A stretch of 18,485 nt of DNA from Gammaproteobacteria bacterium (lineage in GTDB: Bacteria > Pseudomonadota > Gammaproteobacteria > Pseudomonadales > Azotimanducaceae): the NCBI GenBank assembly GCA_030430515.1, contig JAUIKX010000025.1, forward strand, positions 1 to 18,485, given 5' to 3'. Shown piece by piece: positions 1 to 6,366 of this stretch. The notes beneath the pieces are model-generated. The model was given only the letters and a program-made list of their open reading frames with translations, had not been told where the DNA came from and did not search any database. Both the position numbers and the translations under genes were made by a program. Positions within the stretch are counted from its first letter, which is position 1. Every line of letters begins with the position of its first letter.

Positions 1-180
1 CACCACCAGCGGGTCGTCGTCCATATCTGCGACAGGGTCAGACGGCGCATTGGGCAGGTCGACCTGCACGCCCTGGGTCAGCAATGGCGCCGTGGCCATG
101 AAGATCACCAGCAGAACGAGCATCACGTCGATGTAGGGAACGACGTTGATCTCCGCCATGGGTTTACGTTTGCGCGCCAT
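1..180 (-). CDS. tolR: TolR, N-terminal part (cut by window edge)
   Basis: This is the first 60 codons of an ExbD/TolR-family inner-membrane protein; the gene runs off the left edge. TolR works with TolQ as the proton-driven stator that energises TolA–Pal during outer-membrane constriction at division. The visible part has a short basic cytoplasmic N-terminus (MARKRKPMAEINVVP), then a single membrane segment at about residues 14-34 (YIDVMLVLLVIFMAT). The aspartate at residue 18 matches the proton-pathway Asp of TolR/ExbD. The periplasmic part begins with an LLTQGVQVDLP stretch typical of the family. The ATG lies 6 bases after the tolQ stop, so the two are almost certainly co-transcribed and translationally coupled. 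ExbD is the alternative name, but the position after ruvB and tolQ favours TolR. Confidence 0.93.
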   Translation of the reverse strand, partial: MARKRKPMAEINVVPYIDVMLVLLVIFMATAPLLTQGVQVDLPNAPSDPVADMDDDPLVV

Positions 181-186
181 TGACGG

Positions 187-879
187 TTACCCGGACTTCG
201 TCGTGGTGCGAGCGTGGGCTGCGCGCTGCAGAATGCTCGCCAGCTCGTCGCTGAAGACTTCGTAGCGACCGAGCAGCACATCGACACGGGCGGAAAAGCG
301 GTTGTAACCGATCACCGCAGGGATGGCCGCGAACAGCCCCATGGCCGTGGCCACCAGCGCTTCGGAGATACCCGGAGCCACCGAAGCGAGCGTGGCCTGA
401 CTCATGTTGGCAAGGCTGCGGAAGGAATTCATGATCCCCCACACTGTGCCGAACAGGCCCACATATGGGCTCGTGGAGCCGACCGTGGCGAGAAATGGCA
501 GGCTGCTTTCGAGCCGTTCCTCTTCCCGGTTGATCGCCACCCGCATGGCCCGCTGCACCCCCTGCATGATCGCCTCGGTATCTACACCCGCCTGCTCGGA
601 CATGCGCGTGAACTCCCGAAAGCCCGAGCTGAAGATGGATTCGACGCCCGTCAGGTTGTCGCCACCTTCCAGCTCCGTGTATAGCTGACGCAGATCGATG
701 CCCGACCAGAAGTGCTCCTCGAAGCGCTCCAGGTCTCTGGATGTGCGGCGCAGAAAAAACCAACGCTGGAAAATCATCATCCAGCTCATCACGGAAGCCA
801 GGGCCAGCATGCCCATCACCACCTGCACGAGCAGGCTGGCATTTGCTACCAGTTCAAAAATCGATATCTGTTCAGGCAA
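187..879 (-). CDS. tolQ: TolQ, Tol-Pal system proton channel subunit
   Basis: A 230-residue MotA/TolQ/ExbB-family inner-membrane protein, the usual TolQ length. It forms the pentameric proton channel around the TolR dimer and drives TolA, maintaining outer-membrane integrity and division constriction. Predicted membrane segments lie at about residues 16-38, 128-152 and 170-192. The second carries the family signature TSPYVGLFGTVWGIMNSF, and the third begins ISEALVATAMGL. A large cytoplasmic loop lies between segments 1 and 2. The start is TTG, not ATG: AAGGAG lies 6 bases upstream at the right spacing, and no better in-frame start is visible. It follows ruvB by 45 bases, with no ybgC between, and leads directly into tolR. 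Confidence 0.95.
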   Translation of the reverse strand: MPEQISIFELVANASLLVQVVMGMLALASVMSWMMIFQRWFFLRRTSRDLERFEEHFWSGIDLRQLYTELEGGDNLTGVESIFSSGFREFTRMSEQAGVDTEAIMQGVQRAMRVAINREEERLESSLPFLATVGSTSPYVGLFGTVWGIMNSFRSLANMSQATLASVAPGISEALVATAMGLFAAIPAVIGYNRFSARVDVLLGRYEVFSDELASILQRAAHARTTTKSG

Positions 880-884
880 TTCAC

Positions 885-891
885 GCTCCTT
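885..891 (-). promoter_or_regulatory. Strong ribosome binding site that fixes the tolQ TTG start
   Basis: On the minus strand AAGGAG is followed by CGTGAA and then TTG. This near-consensus Shine-Dalgarno with 6-base spacing is the reason for choosing TTG as the tolQ start codon. Confidence 0.7.
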
Positions 892-924
892 CGAATTGCA
901 GTATTGGTCGCCAACCCGTGCAGG

Positions 925-1962
925 TTACAACGCCAATGGTGGTTGGTCGGGAGAATCTTCCTTTCGACGCAGGCCCAGGTGCGCGTACGCACGCTCCGTG
1001 GCCACGCGACCGCGAGGGGTTCGCTGCAAATAGCCCTGTTGAATCAGGTACGGCTCCAGCACATCTTCGATGGTGTCGCGCTCTTCGCTGACCGCGGCGG
1101 CCAGCGAATCGAGGCCCACCGGGCCACCGGAAAACTTGTGAATGATCGCCTCGAGCACCCGACGGTCCATCATATCGAACCCAGCGCCGTCCACCTCCAG
1201 CAGAGAGAGTGCTGCATCTGCCAGCGGCTGGGTTACGTGGCCGTCACTCTTCACCTGTGCGTAGTCGCGCACCCGACGCAGCAGCCGATTGGCGATGCGG
1301 GGCGTGCCCCTCGACCGCGCGGCGATTTCCCGCGCGCCGTCTTCCGCGATCGACACATTCAGCTTGCCTGCCGAACGCATGACGATCTGCGACAGTTCGG
1401 AGGCCGAGTAGAAATCCAACCGCTGGACGATACCGAAACGATCACGAAGCGGCGAGGTGAGAAGGCCCGCGCGCGTGGTGGCGCCGACCAGGGTGAACTT
1501 CTTGAGATCGAGTTTGAGCGAGCGGGCGGCAGGCCCTTCGCCGACAACGATGTCGAGCTGAAAGTCCTCCATCGCCGGATAGAGAATTTCTTCGACAACC
1601 GGACTCAGGCGATGAATCTCGTCGACGAACAGCACATCGCCTTCTTCGAGATTGGTCAGAAGCGCCGCCAGATCACCCGGTCGCTCCAGCACCGGGCCGG
1701 ACGTGGTCTTGATGGACGAGCCCATTTCGCTGGCAATGATGTTCGCCAGCGTCGTCTTACCGAGGCCGGGCGGGCCGAAGATCAACGTGTGATCCAGCGC
1801 CTCGCCACGGCCGCGGGCCGCCTGCAGAAAGATCTCCATCTGCTCCTTTACCGCAGTCTGGCCGATATATTCCGCCAGACGGGTCGGGCGCAACGCATGA
1901 TCAAACGCCTGTTCAGCACCCTGAGCGCCGGCGCTGATGAGCCGATCTTCTTCGATGGTCAT
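925..1962 (-). CDS. ruvB: RuvB, Holliday junction branch migration ATPase
   Basis: A 345-residue AAA+ motor, full length for RuvB. Hexameric rings load on RuvA-bound Holliday junctions and pump the DNA arms during recombination and fork repair. The Walker A motif GPPGLGKT is at residues 63-70 and Walker B VDEIH at 113-117. The GATTRAG sensor-1 region and the arginine-finger region (LRDRFG) follow. The C-terminal winged-helix part ends with the usual LIQQGYLQRTPRGR motif, then a short Pro-rich tail. Its ATG overlaps the ruvA stop in an ATGA arrangement, so the two are translationally coupled, as expected for subunits of one complex. Confidence 0.98.
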   Translation of the reverse strand: MTIEEDRLISAGAQGAEQAFDHALRPTRLAEYIGQTAVKEQMEIFLQAARGRGEALDHTLIFGPPGLGKTTLANIIASEMGSSIKTTSGPVLERPGDLAALLTNLEEGDVLFVDEIHRLSPVVEEILYPAMEDFQLDIVVGEGPAARSLKLDLKKFTLVGATTRAGLLTSPLRDRFGIVQRLDFYSASELSQIVMRSAGKLNVSIAEDGAREIAARSRGTPRIANRLLRRVRDYAQVKSDGHVTQPLADAALSLLEVDGAGFDMMDRRVLEAIIHKFSGGPVGLDSLAAAVSEERDTIEDVLEPYLIQQGYLQRTPRGRVATERAYAHLGLRRKEDSPDQPPLAL

Positions 1963-2564
1963 GAAGCGGCGCTCTGGCCGAGCCCTTTGAGCGCTGCGCG
2001 CACGATCTCACCGGCATCGCTGATTCCCGAAGGAACGGTGGCCAGCACCTTCTCCGCTTCGCTGGATCTGTAGCCGAGACTGATCAAGGCCTGCAGCGCT
2101 TCGCCCATGGCCGCAGCTTCCTCGTGGGTGGCGTTGCCCGCCAAAGGCGTGACCACCGCGAAGCTGGCCAGTTTGTCTTTTAGCTCGATGATGAGCCGTT
2201 CCGCTGTGCGCTTACCGACACCCGGCACTCTGGTCAATCGGCCCGGTTCGTTGCTCTCCACAGCAGACGCAAGATCCACCAGCGAAAGGCTGGAAACGAT
2301 TGCAAGAGCGAGCTTCGGGCCCACACCATTCACACGGATGAGTATGCGGAACAGATCGCGCTCGTCGCGGCTGGAAAAGCCGAAAAGCGCCTGCGCGTCT
2401 TCGCGCACGACGTGGTGGGTATAAATTTCACAGGCCGAGCCTACGCCCTTCAGACCGGCGAGCGCACCGCTGGTGAGTTCCACCTCATAGCCCAACCCCT
2501 GCACGTCCACGAGTGCAAGGCTGTCCACGACTTCCACGAGGGTGCCCTTGATGCGTCCGATCAT
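1959..2564 (-). CDS. ruvA: RuvA, Holliday junction recognition subunit
   Basis: A 201-residue protein of normal RuvA length. RuvA tetramers bind the four-way junction and recruit RuvB. The N-terminal OB-fold domain (MIGRIKGTLVEV start) covers about residues 1-63. Two helix-hairpin-helix DNA-binding motifs follow, at about 71-90 (LIRVNGVGPKLALAI) and 106-126 (TRVPGVGKRTAERLI). After an Ala/Thr-rich linker, a C-terminal three-helix RuvB-binding domain covers about 150-201 (ALISLGYRSSEAEKVL). It overlaps ruvC upstream and ruvB downstream by ATGA, giving a continuous ruvC-ruvA-ruvB translational unit. Confidence 0.98.
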   Translation of the reverse strand: MIGRIKGTLVEVVDSLALVDVQGLGYEVELTSGALAGLKGVGSACEIYTHHVVREDAQALFGFSSRDERDLFRILIRVNGVGPKLALAIVSSLSLVDLASAVESNEPGRLTRVPGVGKRTAERLIIELKDKLASFAVVTPLAGNATHEEAAAMGEALQALISLGYRSSEAEKVLATVPSGISDAGEIVRAALKGLGQSAAS

Positions 2565-3043
2565 AGGCCGAGAGTATTGACGTGACAGATGGCAATCGCA
2601 AGCGCATCCGCCGCATCCTCCTGGGGTTCGCCATCGAGCCCGAGGATCGTACGTACCATATGCTGCACCTGGGATTTGTCTGCCTTGCCGGTGCCGACAA
2701 CCGCCTGTTTCACCCGGCGCGGCGCATACTCGTGAACATCCAGCTCGCAGGCGACGCTGGCGGCAATGGCTACGCCCCGGGCCTGACCGAGCTTGATGGC
2801 GGAGGATGGATTTCTGGCAACGAAAACCTGCTCAACCGCGACGTGCTGTGGCACGTGAGCTTCGATGACAGCCGTCAGGCCCCGATATATTTCAGCCAGA
2901 CGGGGCGCCATGTCCCCAGGCGTTGTTCGCACGCAGCCGCTGGCTACATAGCGGATGCGTCCGGAAGCAGCCTCCACGACACCAAAGCCGGTGATACGCG
3001 TTCCCGGATCGATACCGAGCACGCGCACCGAGTCTGCCGCCAT
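2561..3043 (-). CDS. ruvC: RuvC, Holliday junction resolvase
   Basis: A 160-residue RNase H-fold endonuclease that cuts Holliday junctions symmetrically. The four acidic catalytic residues are visible: D12 in GIDPG, E71 in AVEQVF, and D143 and D146 in EDAADALAIA. The reading frame is open further upstream, to 3256, but that extension is antisense-like, Arg-rich sequence inside yebC. The start chosen is the ATG at 3043, which gives the standard RuvC N-terminus and overlaps the yebC TGA by one base. The C-terminus is a little shorter than the roughly 173 residues of the E. coli enzyme, and no motif is lost. Confidence 0.96.
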   Translation of the reverse strand: MAADSVRVLGIDPGTRITGFGVVEAASGRIRYVASGCVRTTPGDMAPRLAEIYRGLTAVIEAHVPQHVAVEQVFVARNPSSAIKLGQARGVAIAASVACELDVHEYAPRRVKQAVVGTGKADKSQVQHMVRTILGLDGEPQEDAADALAIAICHVNTLGL

Positions 3044-3783
3044 CAGGCTTCGAGGGCGTCTTCGGGAAAGTCGCCGTTGGAGTATACGTTCTGCACGTCG
3101 TCGAGCTCTTCGAGCGCATCGATCAGACGCAGCACTTTGGATGCGGTGTCGGTGTCGCACTCGGCGTAGTTCGACGGCACCATGGATACTTCGGCATTGT
3201 CGGGGGTAAGACCCTTCTCCTTCAGACCGTCGACTACATCCGACATCTGCTCCCAAGGCGTGACCACCGTAATGGAACCATCCTCATCGTTCTCGATGTC
3301 TTCGGCGCCAAGCTCGAGCGCAATTTCCATGATGGTCTCTTCATCGGCCCCGGGCGCAAAGCTCACCATACCCTGACGGGTGAACAGGTACGCCACGGAT
3401 CCGTCGGTGCCGAGATTGCCGCCATGCTTGTTGAACGCATGACGTACTTCAGCCACCGTGCGGTTGCGGTTGTCGGTCATCACCTCGCACAGAATAGCGA
3501 CGCCACCGGGACCGTAGCCTTCATAGTTGAGCTCTTCGACGTTATCGCCTTCCAGGCCGCCCGCGCCGCGCTGAATCGCCCGGTCGATGGTGTCTTTCGG
3601 CATGTTGCCTGCGAGCGCCTTGTCCACCGCGGCCCGCAGCCTGGGATTATCGGCGATTTCACCGCCGCCCAAACGGGCAGCCACCGTGACCTCCCGGATC
3701 AGCTTGGTCCAGAGTTTGCCTCGTTTTGCATCCTGCGCCGCTTTGCGGTGCTTGATGTTCGCCCATTTACTGTGGCCGGCCAT
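3043..3783 (-). CDS. yebC: YebC/PmpR family protein (TACO1-like)
   Basis: A 246-residue YebC-family protein, beginning with the diagnostic MAGHSKWANIKHRK and carrying the GYGPGGVAILCEVMTDNRNRT block at about residues 88-108. Members were described as transcriptional regulators (PmpR in Pseudomonas). More recent work on YebC and mitochondrial TACO1 points to relief of ribosome stalling at proline stretches. Which role applies here cannot be read from sequence. Its ATG lies one base after the aspS stop and its TGA overlaps the ruvC ATG, so it is embedded in the operon. The aspS–yebC–ruvC order is common in gammaproteobacteria. Confidence 0.95.
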   Translation of the reverse strand: MAGHSKWANIKHRKAAQDAKRGKLWTKLIREVTVAARLGGGEIADNPRLRAAVDKALAGNMPKDTIDRAIQRGAGGLEGDNVEELNYEGYGPGGVAILCEVMTDNRNRTVAEVRHAFNKHGGNLGTDGSVAYLFTRQGMVSFAPGADEETIMEIALELGAEDIENDEDGSITVVTPWEQMSDVVDGLKEKGLTPDNAEVSMVPSNYAECDTDTASKVLRLIDALEELDDVQNVYSNGDFPEDALEA

Positions 3784-3784
3784 A

Positions 3785-5560
3785 TCAACTCTCTTCTTTC
3801 TTCTCTTCTCTTCTTACGCGCAGGTTCAGCTCACGCAGCTGCTGCTCGTCTACCTCACTGGGCGCAGCCATCATCAGATCAGCCGCTGACTGCGTCTTGG
3901 GAAAGGCGATGACATCGCGAATCGCCTGTGTTCCCGTCATGAGCATAACGAGCCTGTCCATGCCCAGCGCAATGCCACCGTGCGGTGGCGCACCGAACTT
4001 CAGCGCGTCCAACAGGAAGCCAAACTTGGTCTGAGCTTCGGCGCCCATCTTCATGGCTTCGAAAATCGCCGACTGCATGCGCTCGTCATGAACACGCAGG
4101 CTGCCGCCACCCAGCTCGTAGCCATTCAGCACGACATCATACGCATCGGCTTTCGCAGCGAGCGGGTTTTCCAGGAGCGCCTCGGGGGAGCCTACCGGTT
4201 TGGTGAACGGGTGATGCTCCGCAGCGAGACCACCGTCTTTCGTTTCGGAGAACATGGGCCAATCCACAACCCAACAGGGTGCCCAACCATCTCTGGTGAG
4301 GCCCAACTCCCGGCCGAGCTCGTTGCGCAGCGCGCCGATGGCGTCGTTGACGATGCCCTTTCTGTCAGCCCCGAAGAACACAACGTCACCATCTTCCGCA
4401 CCGACACGCTCCAACACCTTGAGCACGACGTCTTCCGGCAGAAACTTGATGATGGGCGACTGCAGGCCGGCAACACCGGATGCGAGTTCGTTCACCTTTA
4501 TATACGCAAGACCCTTCGCGCCGTAACGGGCGACGAAGCCTGTGTAGTCGTCGATGACTTTGCGCGACAACTTCGCACCGCCAGGTGCCCTCAGCGCCAC
4601 GACCCGCGACTTGTCATCGTTGGCCGGCCCATTGAACACCTTGAACTCCACCTCACGCATGAGGTCAGCGATGTCCACCAGTTTGAGCGGGTTGCGCAGG
4701 TCGGGCCGATCGCTGCCGTAATCGCGCATGGCGTCATCCCAGGCAATGATCGGAAACTCGCCGAGCTCTACGCCAAGCACCTCGACAAAAAGACTCTTCA
4801 GCATGCCTTCGGTCAGCGACATGATGTCGTTCGCGGTGACGAAGCTCGCCTCGATGTCGACCTGCGTAAACTCAGGCTGCCGGTCATGACGAAGATCTTC
4901 GTCGCGATAGCAGCGGGCGATCTGATAGTACTTGTCGAAACCGGACATCATCAGCAGCTGCTTGTAGATCTGCGGAGATTGCGGCAGCGCAAAAAACTGA
5001 CCGGGGTGCGTTCGGCTGGGAACGAGATAGTCCCGCGCGCCTTCAGGCGTCGTGCGTGACAGCGTGGGGGTTTCAACTTCCCAATACCCCTGCTCTTCCA
5101 GATAGCTGCGGACAATGCTGGTGATCCGCGCACGTGTCTGCAGACGCTGCTGCATTTCGGGACGACGGAGGTCGAGATAACGATAGCGCAGCCGGACATC
5201 CTCGCCGGCTTCGGAGTGCTCGTCCAACTGAAAGGGTGGGGTTGCCGCAGCATTGAGGATCTCGAGCTCGAGCCCGAGCACTTCAACTTCACCCGTGGTC
5301 ATGTCCGGATTGACTGTACCCTCGGGACGGGGCCGCACCTTACCTTTTACATGCAGAACGAATTCGTTACGCACCGACTCCGCAGTGGCGAACGGACCTT
5401 CCGTGTCGGGGTCATAAACGACCTGCACGATTCCGGTGCGATCTCTCACGTCCAGAAAAATGACGCCGCCGTGATCCCGGCGACGGTGTACCCATCCGGT
5501 CAGCTCAACTTGCTCACCTGTGAGTTCAGACGTGATGGTTCCACAGTAGTGGGTGCGCAT
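3785..5560 (-). CDS. aspS: Aspartyl-tRNA synthetase, probably non-discriminating (Asp/Asn)
   Basis: A 591-residue class II bacterial-type AspRS that charges tRNA with aspartate. The N-terminal OB-fold anticodon-binding domain covers about residues 1-105. The catalytic domain follows with RYRYLDLRRPEMQ, motif 2 (FRDED-like CYRDEDLRHDRQPEFTQ) and motif 3 (GIALGMDRLVML), with the bacterial GAD insert between. Two anticodon-domain positions are telling. Histidine 30 (RRRDHGG) replaces the Leu of E. coli, and glycine 81 (RPEGTVN) replaces its Lys. From memory of the P. aeruginosa AspRS work these are the two residues (H31, G83 there) linked to acceptance of tRNA-Asn. This enzyme may therefore also make Asp-tRNA-Asn for GatCAB. 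The C-terminus is unusually charged (RREEKKEES). The ATG is preceded by AAGGG. Confidence 0.97.
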   Translation of the reverse strand: MRTHYCGTITSELTGEQVELTGWVHRRRDHGGVIFLDVRDRTGIVQVVYDPDTEGPFATAESVRNEFVLHVKGKVRPRPEGTVNPDMTTGEVEVLGLELEILNAAATPPFQLDEHSEAGEDVRLRYRYLDLRRPEMQQRLQTRARITSIVRSYLEEQGYWEVETPTLSRTTPEGARDYLVPSRTHPGQFFALPQSPQIYKQLLMMSGFDKYYQIARCYRDEDLRHDRQPEFTQVDIEASFVTANDIMSLTEGMLKSLFVEVLGVELGEFPIIAWDDAMRDYGSDRPDLRNPLKLVDIADLMREVEFKVFNGPANDDKSRVVALRAPGGAKLSRKVIDDYTGFVARYGAKGLAYIKVNELASGVAGLQSPIIKFLPEDVVLKVLERVGAEDGDVVFFGADRKGIVNDAIGALRNELGRELGLTRDGWAPCWVVDWPMFSETKDGGLAAEHHPFTKPVGSPEALLENPLAAKADAYDVVLNGYELGGGSLRVHDERMQSAIFEAMKMGAEAQTKFGFLLDALKFGAPPHGGIALGMDRLVMLMTGTQAIRDVIAFPKTQSAADLMMAAPSEVDEQQLRELNLRVRREEKKEES

Positions 5561-5581
5561 TTTGTGTTTACCCTTGGTTTT

Positions 5582-5908
5582 TCAGGAGGAATCGCTTCCG
5601 GATTTCGATGAAGAGCTGCTCGCCGAAGAGGAATCAGCCGAAGCGCTCGACGCACTGCCAGAGCCGCTTGTTTCGCTGTTTGTGCCGCTTGACGATGAAG
5701 AAACTAGATTTTTCTTCTTGTCTTTGCCGGACTTGAAATCCGTCTCGTACCAACCCCCACCTTTCAGTCTGAACCCAGCAGCCGAAATCTTCTTGACCAA
5801 CGCATCCTCCTTGCACTCAGGACACGTTTTCATAGGTTTTTCGCTGATCTTCTGAATTGCTTCGAGCTCGTGACCACAGTTGTCACAGCGATATTCGTAA
5901 ATCGGCAT
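5582..5908 (-). CDS. FmdB-type small zinc-ribbon protein with serine-rich tail
   Basis: A 108-residue protein of the FmdB / CxxC_CxxC_SSSS putative regulatory family, whose biochemical role is not established. The N-terminus MPIYEYRCDNCGHELEAIQ is diagnostic. Four cysteines form a zinc ribbon: CDNC at residues 8-11 and CPEC at 29-32. A conserved segment FRLKGGGWYETDF follows at about residues 46-58. The last 40 residues are almost entirely Ser/Ala/Gly/Asp, a low-complexity and probably disordered tail typical of the family. It is the first gene of the minus-strand block, 21 bases before aspS, a linkage common in gammaproteobacteria. AAGG lies 5 bases before the ATG. No convincing promoter could be assigned upstream of it. 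Confidence 0.9.
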   Translation of the reverse strand: MPIYEYRCDNCGHELEAIQKISEKPMKTCPECKEDALVKKISAAGFRLKGGGWYETDFKSGKDKKKNLVSSSSSGTNSETSGSGSASSASADSSSASSSSSKSGSDSS

Positions 5909-5966
5909 GGTCGCCTTTTCCTCTCAAAAGACCCATCGAATGAACTTGTATTTTGTGGTGAAAGTC

Positions 5967-5985
5967 GCAAAAAGCAGTGATTTTC
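5967..5985. repeat. Imperfect direct repeat, copy 1
   Basis: The sequence GCAAAAAGCAGTGATTTTC shares its 11-base core CAGTGATTTTC and its GCAAAAA flank with the copy at 6076-6095. The copies start 109 bases apart in the divergent promoter region. They could be paired binding sites for a regulator or bending protein; this is inference. Confidence 0.55.
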
Positions 5986-6075
5986 GTGGTATTCCCGACA
6001 CGGAAAACTACTGTTACCAAAACGCCCGTTACTGCGACCACCTCGGGAGCGGTGCGCATGATCGTAGAAATAGCA

Positions 6076-6095
6076 GCAAAAATACAGTGATTTTC
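6076..6095. repeat. Imperfect direct repeat, copy 2
   Basis: GCAAAAATACAGTGATTTTC is the partner of the repeat at 5967-5985, with one extra base and one substitution between the A-tract and the shared 11-base core. It ends 11 bases before the −35 of the predicted H1/HU promoter, where an activator or an upstream AT element could act. Confidence 0.55.
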
Positions 6096-6106
6096 TATAC
6101 TTTTCC

Positions 6107-6135
6107 TTGGAATTCGAAAATGAATAAGCTATAAC
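6107..6135 (+). promoter_or_regulatory. Predicted sigma70 promoter for the H1-tail/HU gene
   Basis: TTGGAA at 6107-6112 is separated by exactly 17 bases from TATAAC at 6130-6135, with AT-rich sequence upstream. Transcription would begin near 6142, leaving an untranslated leader of roughly 225 nt before the ATG at 6367. This is prediction from motif and spacing only. A second −10-like TATACT at 6096-6101 lacks a −35 at suitable distance. Confidence 0.5.
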
Positions 6136-6202
6136 AGCGCGCCATCGGGTTGGCCCGGTAAACACTAAAGGCGCACAGCAACGGATCGCTGTAGTCGAAG
6201 TC

Positions 6203-6265
6203 ATGAAAAGACTGGTACTTCGTAGCTTGCGCATCACAAACGGCGTGACCAGTGAGGGCAGATGA
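6203..6265 (+). CDS. Possible 20-residue upstream ORF 1 (speculative)
   Basis: An ATG-initiated frame encoding a 20-residue, Arg-rich peptide (starts MKRLVLRSLR) inside the leader of the H1/HU gene. Its ATG is the first one after the predicted transcription start. No good Shine-Dalgarno is visible. Its TGA overlaps the ATG of the next small ORF (ATGA at 6262-6265). It may be a control element, not a functional peptide, or chance. Confidence 0.2.
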   Translation: MKRLVLRSLRITNGVTSEGR

Positions 6266-6366
6266 TCGAAGCCTCGATCAGGACAGACGCATTTCCAAGC
6301 AGTCGCCTAGCCACGGTTCGCCTTTCTGACCAATTTCTCTCCTCAAAGCAATTAAGGGAATCGTGA
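6262..6366 (+). CDS. Possible 34-residue upstream ORF 2 abutting the H1/HU start (speculative)
   Basis: A frame of 34 codons (starts MIEASIRTDAF) whose TGA ends at 6366, so the H1/HU ATG follows with no gap. It is preceded by GAGGG at a rather short distance of 3 bases. No family resemblance is seen. With ORF 1 it forms a chain, uORF1 overlapping uORF2 abutting the main gene, that would permit translational coupling. Chance is a real alternative. Confidence 0.22.
   Translation: MIEASIRTDAFPSSRLATVRLSDQFLSSKQLRES

Larger units (their letters stand above)
5909..6366. other. 458-bp intergenic region between divergent zinc-ribbon and H1/HU genes
   Basis: This is the only gene-free stretch over 300 bases, and its left half is visibly more AT-rich than its surroundings. 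From left to right it holds the zinc-ribbon gene's ribosome binding site, an imperfect 19/20-base direct repeat (5967 and 6076), a sigma70-like promoter reading right (6107-6135), and a leader with several inverted repeats and two very small ORFs that run into the H1/HU start codon. No tRNA-like fold or protein-family ORF was recognised. A 135-codon minus-strand frame from 6237 runs through it into the zinc-ribbon gene but resembles no protein. Confidence 0.8.
6142..6366 (+). promoter_or_regulatory. Long, structured 5' leader of the H1-tail/HU gene
   Basis: Several perfect inverted repeats are visible. ACAGC/GCTGT (6175-6179 with 6188-6192) encloses an 8-base loop. CGAAGT/ACTTCG (6196-6201 with 6217-6222) has the start codon of the first small ORF in its loop. 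TGATCGA/TCGATCA (6263-6269 with 6274-6280) is a 7-bp stem on a 4-base loop, whose 5' foot is the stop/start overlap of the two small ORFs. The leader ends with AAGGGA at 6354-6359, 7 bases before the ATG. The layout would suit translational control or autoregulation, but no known riboswitch or leader class was recognised. Confidence 0.4.

Noticed and set aside
712..2073. A 453-codon plus-strand frame opposite tolQ and ruvB, with similar frames opposite aspS (3980-5059), yihY (10327-11310) and the racemase (15045-15863)
   Set aside because: All oppose well-identified genes, show no family motifs, and have the His/Arg/Gln-rich composition typical of reverse-strand shadows.
2561..3256. A longer 231-residue RuvC start, and likewise upstream starts for proS (7157) and prpE (15000)
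   Set aside because: The extensions run inside neighbouring genes or across a terminator and have no resemblance to the families. The internal starts match the family N-termini.
5830..6237. A 135-codon minus-strand frame spanning the intergenic region into the zinc-ribbon gene
   Set aside because: It overlaps the FmdB-type gene in another frame, has no family similarity, and covers the predicted promoter and repeats.
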